Made by a program: the position numbers and the translations under genes. From Acinetobacter lanii (GTDB lineage: Bacteria; Pseudomonadota; Gammaproteobacteria; Pseudomonadales; Moraxellaceae), in the NCBI RefSeq assembly GCF_011578285.1, contig NZ_CP049916.1, forward strand, positions 248,001-312,000: a stretch of 64,000 nt of DNA, written 5' to 3'. The notes beneath the pieces were generated by a model. The model was not told the DNA's origin and did no database searches. It saw only the letters and a list, made by a program, of their open reading frames with translations. Positions 8,640 through 17,457 of the stretch are shown one piece after another. The stretch's first letter is position 1. Each line of letters begins with the position of its first letter.

Positions 8640-8957
8640 TTATCCATTAATGATGGGTACAATCCAACTACAGATAATCAATAAAATGCCAAAATGTCCG
8701 ATCTTACGGCAGACTTTAACAAAATTCGGTACAGGCTGTTCGAGTTGTTGCGCATATTCTTGCAGATTACGGCTTTTACTTTTTCGGGTGTACCAAAGAA
8801 ATACCATCAAATCGATACAGATTAACAGTGTCCCCACATTTGCCACCAGATCCATGACCTTGAAATCATGCGTATAGGCTGAAATCGCAATCACATAAGT
8901 TAAATAAAAGCTAAACGCAACCGTGACACAAAGCAGAATCGATTTTAAATAAGACAT
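8640..8957 (-). CDS. Small integral membrane protein, function unknown
   Basis: 105 residues with three likely membrane helices: about 6-28 (ILLCVTVAFSFYLTYVIAI), about 36-57 (DLVANVGTLLICIDLMVFLW) and about 84-103 (GHFGILLIICSWIVPII). A basic and polar cytoplasmic loop (YTRKSKSRNLQEYAQQLEQ) joins helices two and three. No enzyme motif is visible and I do not recognise the family. It converges on tex, and a plus-strand frame over the same region looks like a shadow because only the minus-strand frame has coherent membrane periodicity. Confidence 0.65.
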   Translation of the reverse strand: MSYLKSILLCVTVAFSFYLTYVIAISAYTHDFKVMDLVANVGTLLICIDLMVFLWYTRKSKSRNLQEYAQQLEQPVPNFVKVCRKIGHFGILLIICSWIVPIING

Positions 8958-9503
8958 AAAACATCGAACATTAAAATGGAACTTAATTTATAACATAAAC
9001 AATCAATTTATAAGGAAATTCATGTGAAAAATATGTGGGGTAAATGATCACTATTGGCTCTGTTTTATTGAAATATTTTGGGCAAAGCGTATTGAAAATG
9101 CTCAACTTTATCAGACCAAAATGAACTGAATCTGAAATCAGTACATTGACTAAGAAAAGCACACACAAGTCTATAAAAACAGCACTATTCGCTGTGGTTA
9201 TTGTCAGACAATATCTTAAACACCTGATGATAATGCGTTGAATCATCAGATGAATATTGTTTTACATGTCTGTTTTTGAGTGGGTGAGTGACTGATGTTA
9301 ATTTCTAATTTTTGCTTTGCAAAGCGTTGTATTTGTTCCTGTGTTGATGTGTTGAATCACATGTCCTATTTCGAATCCTGAATGAATTGGACTGAACTGA
9401 GTGAAAGATTAAATTCAACTCATTCAATGCTTTTTTTCATTTTCTTTTTCCCGAAAAATAAAGCCATTTTGAAATGATTATTTCTTGATAAATCAATGGA
9501 CTT
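8958..9503. other. Long A+T-rich intergenic region with inverted repeats
   Basis: About 550 bp without a supported gene, between the small membrane protein and the SulP gene. It contains a perfect inverted repeat CTGATGAT / ATCATCAG at 9224-9249 (10-nt loop, no T-run). It also contains a longer imperfect hairpin at 9379-9426 (arms TGAATGAATT / AACTCATTCA, one mismatch) followed by seven T bases at 9431-9437, which could be the terminator of an untranslated RNA. No promoter for such an RNA is clear. Confidence 0.35.
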
Positions 9504-9552
9504 CGCATAAAGTATGCGCATTATAAAAGTGTGATGTGTATCACACTATAAT
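9504..9552 (+). promoter_or_regulatory. Promoter of the SulP-carbonic anhydrase gene with CRP-like dyad
   Basis: The dyad GTGTGAT-N4-ATCACAC at 9529-9546 contains TGTGA-N6-TCACA, the exact symmetric core bound by CRP/Vfr-type regulators. It abuts a consensus -10 box TATAAT at 9547-9552. A second dyad, CGCATA-AAG-TATGCG, lies at 9504-9518. With a start site near 9559 the CRP-like dyad would be centred about 21 bases upstream, inside the promoter, which suggests repression or steric control rather than classical activation. The sites are seen; the regulator is inferred. Confidence 0.6.
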
Positions 9553-9611
9553 GAAGCACTTGAACATCAATAAATCATAATTTCAGTGTTGGCTTTTAGA
9601 GAATAATAAAT

Positions 9612-11795
9612 ATGTCGAATACAATCCACAAAAGAGGGTTTTACGCCAGTGACCTGCTATCTGGTCTGGTGGTTTTTTTAGTCGCATTACCGCTGTGTTT
9701 AGGCATTGCAAGTGCATCAGGCGCACCGCTGATTTCCGGTGTGATTGCGGGCGTGATCGGTGGCATCGTTGTCGGGTTTCTCAGTGGTTCCCACATTAGT
9801 GTGTCAGGTCCGGCAGCAGGTTTGGCTGCGATCGTATTGTCCTTATTGACTCAGTTAGAGGGAAATTACCAAGCCTTTTTACTGTGTTTGGTTTTGGCGG
9901 GTGTGGTTCAAATCGCCTTTGGTCTTTTTAAACTCGGTTCATTTTCAAACTTTATTCCCACCAATGTCATTTTAGGTCTATTGGCTGCCATTGGTTTGAT
10001 CCTGATTATCAATCAATTACCGCATTTGCTTGGCATTAAGATGGACTTGCTCAAAGCACACTGGCAAGACGGTTGGGGGATATTGTCTCAACATTTTGAT
10101 TATGGTGCAGCGCTGATTGGACTCATTTCGGTCGCATTGATTTTAGTGTGGGATAAAACCCCACTGAAAAAAACTCAACTGCCTTCGGCCTTGGTGGCAG
10201 TGGTTTTGGCAGGAGTACTGAACTATATCTTTACCCATACCGGTTCGAGTTTGGCGGTGCGTGATGAGCATTTAATTCATTTACCCAATGTATTGTCTGG
10301 CACTGAATCAATTTTTAGTTTCCCAGATTTTAGCTATTGGAATAATTCGATCATCTATACTGGTGCGATTACTCTTGCGGTGGTGGCTTCAATCGAAACC
10401 TTATTGAACCTTGAAGCGGCAGATAAGATGGACCCGAAAAAGCGGGCATCACCACCAAACCGTGAACTGTTTGCACAAGGGGTTGGGAATACCTTTTCTG
10501 GTTTGATTGGCGGTATGCCGATTACCTCTGTGATTGTGCGCAGTTCTGTCAATGCCACCAGTGGTTCTAAAACCAAATTCTCTGCGATTTTCCATGGGGT
10601 GTTATTGGCAGTCGCACTCATTTTACTGACACCATTAATTAATGTTGTTCCGCTTTCTGCACTGGCAGCCATTTTGATTTTGACCGGTTTTAAACTGGCA
10701 AGCCCAGCACTATTTAAGCGTTTGTATGGCGAAGGCTGGAAGCAATTTTTACCGTTTATCGTGACCGTGGTTGCGATCATTTTTACCGATCTTTTGATGG
10801 GCATCACTATTGGGTTGGTGCTGAGTCTGATGATTATTTTAAAAAATAATTTAAAGCGAGGCGTGCGTGTGATTCATGAAACGCATTTACATGGCAAGAT
10901 GACGCGCATTGAGTTGGCGCCGAATATTTCATTTTTAAATCGGGCAGCTTTGGTGTCGGCTTTAGAAAAATTGAAAAAAGGTGAAACTGCGATTATCGAT
11001 GCATCGAATACCTATTACATCGACCCTGATGTATATACGGTAATTAAAGAGTTTAAGGATGAAACCGCACAGAAAAATCATATCGATTTAAAACTGATTG
11101 GCTTTAAAGCGCATTACCCTGAGTTGGTGGAAGAAGAGCTTGATATCAACATCAGTACCCAAGAAGTGCAACGCCAATTGACCCCGGCACAGGTACTTCA
11201 ATTATTGAAAGAGGGCAATCATCGTTTCGTCAATCATGAGCGACTACATCACAATATTGCACGTCAAATTCAAGTGACTTCTGAGGCAGGGCAACATCCC
11301 TTTGCGGCGGTCTTGGGGTGTATGGACTCGCGAGCACCGACAGAACGTATTTTTGATGTCGGGATTGGGGATCTGTTCAGCTTACGTATTGCAGGTAATA
11401 TTGCAGGTCAAAAAGTATTGGGTTCTTTGGAATTTGCCTGTAAAAGTAAAGGTTCCAAATTGGTGGTGGTGTTGGGGCATACCGACTGTGGTGCTGTGAC
11501 CTCAGCATGTCAGTTGTATGAACAAAATCAGGACATCACCAAAGTCACAGAAACCCCGAATGTGCAGTACTTCTTAAAGCCGATTATGGAAGCAGCACAT
11601 ACCGTGAAAACTGAGCAATCGAGTTATCAGTTGACCAGTAATTTTATTCACGCAGTGACGGTGCTGAATGTGCAAAACAACATTCGCTATATTTTGCAAA
11701 ATAGCCCAGTGCTCAAACAGATGGTAGATGAGGGTGAGATTTGTATTGTCGGTGCGATTTATGATGTGCATACCGGTAAAGTCGATTTCATCTAA
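9612..11795 (+). CDS. SulP-family anion (bicarbonate) transporter fused to a beta-carbonic anhydrase
   Basis: 727 residues. Residues about 1-420 form a SulP transporter with 10 or more membrane helices (LPLCLGIASASGAP and SGPAAGLAAIVLSLL are characteristic). A short STAS-like domain follows (about 430-510, ETAIIDASNTYYIDP). The C-terminal third (about 520-727) is a complete beta-carbonic anhydrase: zinc ligands C570 and D572 in GCMDSRAP, H623 and C626 in GHTDCGA. Such fusions are thought to couple bicarbonate transport to its interconversion with CO2 at the inner membrane; the substrate is inferred from the fusion. It is a monocistronic gene behind a CRP-like dyad and ahead of a strong terminator. 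Confidence 0.92.
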   Translation: MSNTIHKRGFYASDLLSGLVVFLVALPLCLGIASASGAPLISGVIAGVIGGIVVGFLSGSHISVSGPAAGLAAIVLSLLTQLEGNYQAFLLCLVLAGVVQIAFGLFKLGSFSNFIPTNVILGLLAAIGLILIINQLPHLLGIKMDLLKAHWQDGWGILSQHFDYGAALIGLISVALILVWDKTPLKKTQLPSALVAVVLAGVLNYIFTHTGSSLAVRDEHLIHLPNVLSGTESIFSFPDFSYWNNSIIYTGAITLAVVASIETLLNLEAADKMDPKKRASPPNRELFAQGVGNTFSGLIGGMPITSVIVRSSVNATSGSKTKFSAIFHGVLLAVALILLTPLINVVPLSALAAILILTGFKLASPALFKRLYGEGWKQFLPFIVTVVAIIFTDLLMGITIGLVLSLMIILKNNLKRGVRVIHETHLHGKMTRIELAPNISFLNRAALVSALEKLKKGETAIIDASNTYYIDPDVYTVIKEFKDETAQKNHIDLKLIGFKAHYPELVEEELDINISTQEVQRQLTPAQVLQLLKEGNHRFVNHERLHHNIARQIQVTSEAGQHPFAAVLGCMDSRAPTERIFDVGIGDLFSLRIAGNIAGQKVLGSLEFACKSKGSKLVVVLGHTDCGAVTSACQLYEQNQDITKVTETPNVQYFLKPIMEAAHTVKTEQSSYQLTSNFIHAVTVLNVQNNIRYILQNSPVLKQMVDEGEICIVGAIYDVHTGKVDFI

Positions 11796-11815
11796 TTGTT
11801 AACATAGCTAAAATA

Positions 11816-11842
11816 AAAAAGCCTTCGTAATGAAGGCTTTTT
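11816..11842. terminator. Bidirectional terminator after the SulP gene
   Basis: AAAAAGCCTTC, GTAAT, GAAGGCTTTTT: a perfect stem flanked by A and T runs between the SulP gene and the converging small membrane protein gene. Confidence 0.9.
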
Positions 11843-11892
11843 ATGTCGAGCTGAATTAAACGGAAATCAAACTGAAATCAAAATAAACCCGC

Positions 11893-12225
11893 TTAAATCA
11901 TCAAGCTTTCACATAAAAAACCTGAGGCTAAGGTTGCCAAACCGATTTTAGACCAAACATAATCTTTAGTTTGGCTATTGGAAGATGAATTCTGTGCCAA
12001 TAGCTGTTGATCTATATTATGGATCGGTTGCTGATGTGGTGAAAAAGCGAAGCCTTTGGGTGCCAATGTTAACTTCAGTGCCAGCTCAATACACAGCATC
12101 ATCAATCCGATCCGCATGATTGAATTGAAACTCAACAGTTGTGCGCGATCCATCTGCATAAAATCAAGCAAAAGCCATGTGGCACATACGATAAAAAATA
12201 AGCGGAATACAGGTTCTATTGTCAT
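11893..12225 (-). CDS. Small membrane protein of unknown function
   Basis: 110 residues with two adjacent N-terminal hydrophobic segments (about 4-22, FRLFFIVCATWLLLDFM; about 36-55, IMRIGLMMLCIELALKLTL), a polar Gln/Ser/Asn-rich stretch (about 62-87) and a C-terminal hydrophobic segment (SKIGLATLASGFLCESLMI). No known domain is recognised. It lies alone between the SulP terminator and acr1, on the same strand as acr1. The frame has no overlapping competitor with better features, but functional evidence is absent. Confidence 0.55.
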   Translation of the reverse strand: MTIEPVFRLFFIVCATWLLLDFMQMDRAQLLSFNSIMRIGLMMLCIELALKLTLAPKGFAFSPHQQPIHNIDQQLLAQNSSSNSQTKDYVWSKIGLATLASGFLCESLMI

Positions 12226-12324
12226 TATTAGATCACTCAGGTTGAGTTTCTTTTGAATGATAAGGATGAATTCTTAAAATTTGATTAATTTTTTATACGG
12301 TTTTGTTGTTTAAAAGCTGAAACC

Positions 12325-12356
12325 TGCATCGAACTCAAGACTGAACTATCGATGCA
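12325..12356. repeat. Perfect inverted repeat downstream of acr1
   Basis: Arms TGCATCGA (12325-12332) and TCGATGCA (12349-12356) with a 16-nt centre, just past the acr1 stop codon. On the acr1 strand there is no clear T-run after the stem, so it is at best an imperfect terminator; it could instead be an operator for the upstream-facing gene at 11893-12225. Confidence 0.45.
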
Positions 12357-12381
12357 TTTTGATCGTTGCTCACCAAAGAGA

Positions 12382-13269
12382 TTACCAATGCTCACCGGGG
12401 AAAATGCGCGCATAAGCACGTTGCACAAAATTGAGTTTTTCTTGCTCTCCTACAGAAGCAGTCGAACTTGGGAACAGGTTATAACCAATCGACATCAGTT
12501 TATTGTTAATATCCGGCGCAATGGAATAGGTAATCGATGCCAAGCGTCCCAAATGCGTCGCGACTTTTTTCGGACGTTTTACGATGGCTTCCGCAATTAA
12601 ATCTGCTGCTTGTTCAGGGCTGAGTGCAGGGACATATTTATAGATTTTGGTCGGCGCAATCATCGGGGTACGTACCAAAGGCATATAGACCGAGGTAATT
12701 GCAATTTTATGTGAATGTACTTCTGCAGATAGACAACGACTAAAGGCATCCAGTGCGGCCTTTGATGCAACATAGGCAGAGAAGCGTGTGGCATTGGCCA
12801 GTACGCCAATCGAGCTGATGTTAATAATATGACCCGCTTTACGCTCCATCATTTGTGGTAAAACATTTAGGATTAAACGCACTGAACCAAAGTAGTTCAG
12901 TTGCATCGTACGTTCAAAGTCATGAAAACGTTGAGTCGACTCATGTACTGCACGACGGATTGAACGACCTGCATTATTAATCAGAATATCGATATGATCG
13001 ACGGAAGCTAAAATCTGTTGGGAAACTTCATCAATCTGGCGTAGATCATTAAGATCACATGGGAAAATGCTGGCTTGACCGCCCTTGGCTTCGATCTCTC
13101 GTTTGGCTTCAATCAGCGCGTCTTCTGTACGTGCCACCAAGATCACATGTGCACCTGCATCGGCAAGTTTATACGCTACAGTTAAGCCAATCCCGCTCGA
13201 AGCCCCTGTAATCAGCACGACTTTGCCATGCACTCTGTGTTGGAAACGTTGTTCTAATTTCTTATTCAT
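12382..13269 (-). CDS. acr1: Long-chain fatty acyl-CoA reductase Acr1 (wax ester pathway)
   Basis: 295 residues, the same length as Acr1 of Acinetobacter baylyi and closely matching the sequence I recall for it along the whole protein. It is a short-chain dehydrogenase: NADP-binding TGASSGIG near the N-terminus, NNAG, catalytic serine in INISSIG, and the YxxxK pair in SAYVASKAALDAF. Distinctive Acr1 blocks include GRSIRRAVHES, FERTMQLNYFG, TRFSAYVASKA, TKIYKYVPALSPE and the C-terminal RAYARIFPGEHW. Acr1 reduces fatty acyl-CoA to the aldehyde, the first step towards fatty alcohol and storage wax esters. AGGGA precedes the ATG. The gene stands alone, as in other Acinetobacter. The match to Acr1 is the best single marker for the genus. 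Confidence 0.93.
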   Translation of the reverse strand: MNKKLEQRFQHRVHGKVVLITGASSGIGLTVAYKLADAGAHVILVARTEDALIEAKREIEAKGGQASIFPCDLNDLRQIDEVSQQILASVDHIDILINNAGRSIRRAVHESTQRFHDFERTMQLNYFGSVRLILNVLPQMMERKAGHIINISSIGVLANATRFSAYVASKAALDAFSRCLSAEVHSHKIAITSVYMPLVRTPMIAPTKIYKYVPALSPEQAADLIAEAIVKRPKKVATHLGRLASITYSIAPDINNKLMSIGYNLFPSSTASVGEQEKLNFVQRAYARIFPGEHW

Positions 13270-13545
13270 TCGAATTTTCCCTATCAGATACCCATATTCA
13301 TTTTTGAAATATACGGTGTGATCTCATTACATCGGAGAGGGATGTAAGGATTAATGAGTAATATAAGGGAATCATAGCTAAAATAGGAAAAATTACTATA
13401 TATAACTATATGAAATTACAAAATATTTTAGAGTAATTGCTCTATTTTGATTCTTGTTTTAATTATTCTTTATAACCCATTTTATGACTCAATCCAAGAG
13501 AAATAACAAACTTTAAGCGAGTCAAAATTAACCTTAAATATGTAT
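13270..13545 (-). promoter_or_regulatory. A+T-rich upstream region of acr1
   Basis: About 275 bp without a gene. It holds the presumed acr1 promoter in a very A+T-rich stretch (around 13390-13440) that includes a near-palindrome AGAGTAATTGCTCT ending at 13443. I cannot assign -35/-10 boxes with confidence. Confidence 0.3.
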
Positions 13546-13569
13546 AAAAAAGCCACCGTATCGATGGCT
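13546..13569 (-). terminator. Rho-independent terminator of metY
   Basis: On the minus strand AGCCA, an 8-nt loop and TGGCT are followed by TTTTT, 20 bases after the metY stop codon. Confidence 0.8.
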
Positions 13570-13589
13570 CAGTAGATTGTTTTTAAAGC

Positions 13590-14867
13590 TTAAACTTGGG
13601 CTAAGGCTTGCTCTAAGTCTGCAATGAGATCATCTGCATGTTCAATTCCAATCGATAAGCGCACCATGTCAATGCTCACGCCTGCAGCTTTCAACTCTTC
13701 TTCATTGAGCTGACGGTGGGTGGTGGTCGCAGGGTGACACGCCAAACTTTTGGCATCACCGATATTCACTAGGCGGGTAAACAATTGCAGTGCGTCGATA
13801 AAACGAGTTCCGCCTTCTAGACCATCCTGTACCCCAAAAGAAAGGATCGCCGAAGGTTTGCCTTTGACGTATTTCTGGGCTAGTGCATGTTGAGGGTGAT
13901 CTTTTAAGCCGGCGTAATTCACCCATTTCACTTTTGGATGGGCTTTGAGATATTCAGCGACTTTGAGTGCGTTCTCAGTATGACGTTCCATACGTAAGCT
14001 GAGGGTTTCTAAGCCTTGTAAGATTAAAAACACATTGTGCGGGCTAATGGCAGCCCCTGTGTTACGCAGCGGCACCACACGTGCACGTGCGATATAGGCA
14101 GCTTCACCTAAAGCTTCTACATAGTTGACGCCGTGATAACTTGGGTCAGGCGTGTTGAGTGCCTTAAAGCGTTCAGGGTATTTGCCCCAAGGGAATTTAC
14201 CGCTATCCACAATCATCCCGCCAATTGAATTACCGTGACCACCAATATATTTGGTCAATGAATGCACCACAATGTCTGCCCCGAATTCAAAGGACTTTTG
14301 CAGAACTGGGGTTGCCACCGTATTGTCCACCACCACAGGCACACCATATTCATGCGCAATTTTAGCAATGGCTTCCAAATCAATAATATTGCCGAGCGGG
14401 TTGCCAATTGACTCAACAAAAACGAGTTTGGTTTTATCGTCAATTAAATTGCGGAGTGCTTCAGGGTCTTGGTAGTCAAAAAAGCGCACTTCAATCCCTT
14501 GCTTCGGCAGGGTATGCGCAAAAAGGTTATAGGTACCGCCATACAGCGTCGACACTGATGCAATATTGTCACCCGCTTCGGCAATGGTTTGAATGGCATA
14601 AGTGATTGCAGCCATACCCGATGCCAATGCCAGTGCCCCAATGCCACCTTCAAGTGCGGCAACACGCTGCTCAAGCACCGCCGTGGTTGGATTCATAATG
14701 CGGGTATAGATATTGCCTTGAACTTTTAAATCAAATAGGTCAGCGCCATGTTGGGTGTTATCAAAGGCATAAGAGGTGGTTTGATAAATCGGGACAGCCA
14801 CAGCTTTGGTGGTTGCTTCAGGTGTATAACCGGCATGAATGGCTAAGGTTTCGTCTTTATAAGGCAT
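13590..14867 (-). CDS. metY: O-acetylhomoserine (O-acetylserine) sulfhydrylase
   Basis: 425-residue PLP enzyme of the Cys/Met-metabolism family, with the length typical of MetY (about 425-435) rather than of MetB or MetZ (about 380-400). PLP lysine K206 lies in [19 protein letters not shown], the PLP-stacking region and [11 protein letters not shown] are also present. It makes homocysteine directly from O-acetylhomoserine and sulfide, the direct-sulfuration route to methionine. Monocistronic, with a terminator. It fits with the two sulfate-binding proteins 7 kb away, though they are not in one operon. Some homologues also accept O-acetylserine or methanethiol. Confidence 0.92.
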   Translation of the reverse strand: MPYKDETLAIHAGYTPEATTKAVAVPIYQTTSYAFDNTQHGADLFDLKVQGNIYTRIMNPTTAVLEQRVAALEGGIGALALASGMAAITYAIQTIAEAGDNIASVSTLYGGTYNLFAHTLPKQGIEVRFFDYQDPEALRNLIDDKTKLVFVESIGNPLGNIIDLEAIAKIAHEYGVPVVVDNTVATPVLQKSFEFGADIVVHSLTKYIGGHGNSIGGMIVDSGKFPWGKYPERFKALNTPDPSYHGVNYVEALGEAAYIARARVVPLRNTGAAISPHNVFLILQGLETLSLRMERHTENALKVAEYLKAHPKVKWVNYAGLKDHPQHALAQKYVKGKPSAILSFGVQDGLEGGTRFIDALQLFTRLVNIGDAKSLACHPATTTHRQLNEEELKAAGVSIDMVRLSIGIEHADDLIADLEQALAQV

Positions 14868-15088
14868 TGAAATAGCTTCTTGTTGATTGATTATTATTCA
14901 AATATAGCACTCTTCCTTATACAGAGAAGCGCCAAATTGATGAAATGTTTATCTAAAAATTGCATAAGATTTCTCCAGCATGGCTTGGATATTTGCAATC
15001 TGATCAAGGCTAAATTTGTTTCATCGTTTAACTTGTAACAATGCATGCAAGATCAGATTCATGCCTTATTTTTTTAATGTATTCATCG

Positions 15089-15101
15089 TATAATGCCTGC
15101 G
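15089..15101 (+). promoter_or_regulatory. ettA promoter -10 region
   Basis: A consensus TATAAT at 15089-15094 implies a transcript starting near 15101, about 60 bases before the ettA start. The first in-frame ATG of the open frame (15093) lies inside this box and so cannot be the start codon. The -35 (TTATTT at 15066-15071) is poor. Confidence 0.55.
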
Positions 15102-15161
15102 GATATTGTTCGCGTATTTTTTATTCTTGCGAATGTTGATTTTTTTATAGAGGAGTCCTAC

Positions 15162-16823
15162 GTGGCCCAATATATTTACACGATGAACCGTGTGTCGAAA
15201 ATGGTTCCGCCGAAACGCGAAATCTTGAAAGACATCTCTTTATCATTTTTCCCAGGCGCTAAAATTGGTGTTCTTGGTTTAAACGGTGCAGGTAAATCTA
15301 CCTTGCTTCGTATTATGGCTGGCGTAGATAAAGATTTCTCAGGGGAAGCACGTGCTCAACCGGGCATCAAAATCGGTTACCTTGAGCAAGAGCCACCACT
15401 TGACGAAACTAAAGACGTTCGTGGTAACGTTGAAGATGGTTTACGTGAACCATTGGACGCATTGGCGCGTTTGGACGAAGTTTTTGCTGAATATGCGGCT
15501 GAAGATGCTGACTTCGATGCCCTTGCAAAAGAGCAAGAGAAGCTAGAAGCGATCATCCATGCTTGGGATGCCCATAACCTTGGCAATCAAATGGATCAAG
15601 CGGCAGCTGCATTAAACCTTCCAGCTTGGGATGCAGACGTATCTAAGTTGTCTGGTGGTGAGCGTCGTCGTGTTGCATTGTGTCGTTTGCTTTTGTCTAA
15701 ACCTGACATGTTGCTTCTTGACGAACCGACGAACCATTTAGATGCATCTTCTGTCTCTTGGTTAGAACGTTTCTTGAAAGACTTCGCAGGTACGATCGTT
15801 GCGATTACGCATGACCGTTATTTCTTGGACAACGTGGCTGAGTGGATTCTTGAGCTTGACCGTGGCATGGGGATTCCATACCAAGGGAACTACTCTTCTT
15901 GGTTAGAGCAAAAAAATGCTCGCTTAGAACAAGAGAACAAGCAAGAAGAATCTTTTGCCAAAGCATTGAAAAAAGAACTTGAGTGGGTTCGTTCAAATGC
16001 GAAAGGTCAGCAAAAGAAAAACAAAGCGCGTATGGAGCGTTTTGAAGAGCTTAACTCGCGTGAATTCCAACAGCGTAACGAAACGTCTGAAATCTACATT
16101 CCACCGGGTCCACGTTTAGGGAACAAGGTTGTAGAAGTTGAAGGCATCAGCAAATCGTTTGGTGATCGTACGCTTTATAAAGATTTATCATTCGTTGTTC
16201 CACCTGCTGCGATCGTCGGTATCGTGGGTGAGAATGGTGCAGGTAAAACGACACTATTCCGTATGATGACGGGCGAACAACAACCGGATACCGGTTCTGT
16301 GGTTCTCGGTGAGTCTGTGAAAGTGGCTTATGTAGGTCAGATTCGTGACACCTTAGATAACAACAAAACGGTTTGGGAAGAAGTTTCTGGCGGTTTGGAT
16401 ATCTTGAAGATTGGCGAATACGAAATTGCATCTCGTGCATATATCGGTCGCTTTAACTTTAAAGGTCAGGATCAGCAAAAACGTGTAGGTCAATTGTCAG
16501 GTGGTGAGCGTAACCGTCTACAACTTGCGAAAATCCTGCAAATGGGTGCAAACGTCATCTTACTCGATGAACCATCGAATGACTTGGATATCGAAACATT
16601 ACGTGCACTTGAAGATGCAATCCTAGTATTCCCAGGTACTGTAATGGTGATCTCGCATGACCGTTGGTTCCTTGACCGTATTGCAACGCACATCTTGTCA
16701 TTCGAAGGTGAAACACCTGAATTCTTCACAGGTAACTATGCTGAGTTCGAAGAATACCGTCGTAAACGTGATGGTGATGATTTAGTGGCGAAGCGTCAAA
16801 AATATCGCAAAATTGGTAACTAA
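15162..16823 (+). CDS. ettA: Energy-dependent translational throttle protein EttA (ABC-F ATPase)
   Basis: 553 residues, equal to the family length. It has two ABC ATPase cassettes: Walker A GLNGAGKST (39-47) and GENGAGKTT, signatures LSGGERRR and LSGGERNR, and Walker B LLLDEPTNHLD and ILLDEPSNDLD. A charged linker lies between the cassettes, with no membrane domain. ABC-F EttA binds the ribosomal E site and gates the first steps of elongation according to energy status. The GTG at 15162 is chosen because GAGGAG stands before it and the protein then reads VAQYIYTMNRV, as other EttA proteins begin. Monocistronic with a strong terminator. Confidence 0.95.
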   Translation: MAQYIYTMNRVSKMVPPKREILKDISLSFFPGAKIGVLGLNGAGKSTLLRIMAGVDKDFSGEARAQPGIKIGYLEQEPPLDETKDVRGNVEDGLREPLDALARLDEVFAEYAAEDADFDALAKEQEKLEAIIHAWDAHNLGNQMDQAAAALNLPAWDADVSKLSGGERRRVALCRLLLSKPDMLLLDEPTNHLDASSVSWLERFLKDFAGTIVAITHDRYFLDNVAEWILELDRGMGIPYQGNYSSWLEQKNARLEQENKQEESFAKALKKELEWVRSNAKGQQKKNKARMERFEELNSREFQQRNETSEIYIPPGPRLGNKVVEVEGISKSFGDRTLYKDLSFVVPPAAIVGIVGENGAGKTTLFRMMTGEQQPDTGSVVLGESVKVAYVGQIRDTLDNNKTVWEEVSGGLDILKIGEYEIASRAYIGRFNFKGQDQQKRVGQLSGGERNRLQLAKILQMGANVILLDEPSNDLDIETLRALEDAILVFPGTVMVISHDRWFLDRIATHILSFEGETPEFFTGNYAEFEEYRRKRDGDDLVAKRQKYRKIGN

Positions 16824-16840
16824 TTTTTAGTTCTGATTTA

Positions 16841-16868
16841 AAAAAACCAGCCTCAGGGCTGGTTTTTT
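16841..16868. terminator. Bidirectional terminator after ettA
   Basis: AAAAAACCAGCC, TCAG, GGCTGGTTTTTT: a perfect 12-bp arm hairpin between ettA and the converging Sel1-repeat gene. Confidence 0.92.
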
Positions 16869-16911
16869 ATTGCTTATACAAAAATGGCTTGAGCTTAGTT
16901 AAACCGAATCT

Positions 16912-17265
16912 TTAGGAAATCGAGATTTCAGTGAGGGCTTTTTCAAGCTCAATTTTGGCTGCTTCGTGACCTTGATAACTCGCTTGGTTTAGCCAGCGTT
17001 CTGCCAACACATAGCTTCGATCTAAACTCAGTTCACCTTTAAGATAACTCATGCCCATTTGGTACTGTGCATCTTTGTCACCTCTTAAGGCTGCTCTCAA
17101 ATAATACCACATTGCATTACGGACTTCATTTGAAGCTGTTTCAGGTGTTGAATTGGTTGTATAAACCTGCTGTGAATCAGATTTAGCTAACGTTTTTGGG
17201 TTTAACTCATCCTGAGTTTCAGCATAGACAACACGCTGATTTGAATTATTTAAAGACAGAGACAT
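16912..17265 (-). CDS. Small Sel1-repeat protein
   Basis: 117 residues from the ATG at 17263-17265, which is preceded by GGAGGTGG; an upstream GTG (17328) would add 21 residues without a ribosome-binding site. The N-terminal 55 residues are polar and Ser/Thr/Asn-rich. The C-terminal half has two Sel1-like helical repeats (AMWYYLRAALRGDKDAQYQ, then YVLAERWLNQASYQGHEAA). Sel1 repeats form alpha/alpha solenoids used in protein-protein contacts. There is no signal peptide with this start. A specific partner is unknown. Confidence 0.7.
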   Translation of the reverse strand: MSLSLNNSNQRVVYAETQDELNPKTLAKSDSQQVYTTNSTPETASNEVRNAMWYYLRAALRGDKDAQYQMGMSYLKGELSLDRSYVLAERWLNQASYQGHEAAKIELEKALTEISIS

Positions 17266-17457
17266 ATCCACCTCCACAATCATCCATGTGATTAAAATTG
17301 TATTTATATGTTTTTTTAGTACGACCACCTCTTTAGTTTTAAGTTAAGGTGAGCCGATATGCAAATAAAAAACAGGCTGAATTGATTTTATTTGTAACTA
17401 TTCAGTCCGTGCTTAAAAAGCTTTTAAAATCATCCAACAATAAAAAGAGGGTATTCA

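Noticed and set aside
8593..8877. 94-codon plus-strand frame after tex
   Set aside because: It overlaps the tex terminator at its start and runs antisense to the three-helix membrane protein, which has the better composition.
8983..9246. 87-codon minus-strand frame in the gap before the SulP gene
   Set aside because: Hydrophobic because the DNA is A+T-rich, no ribosome-binding site, no family, and it ends in the inverted repeat; treated as non-coding.
15093..15161. Longer N-terminus for EttA from the ATG at 15093
   Set aside because: That ATG is part of the TATAAT -10 box, and the GTG at 15162 has GAGGAG before it and matches the family N-terminus.
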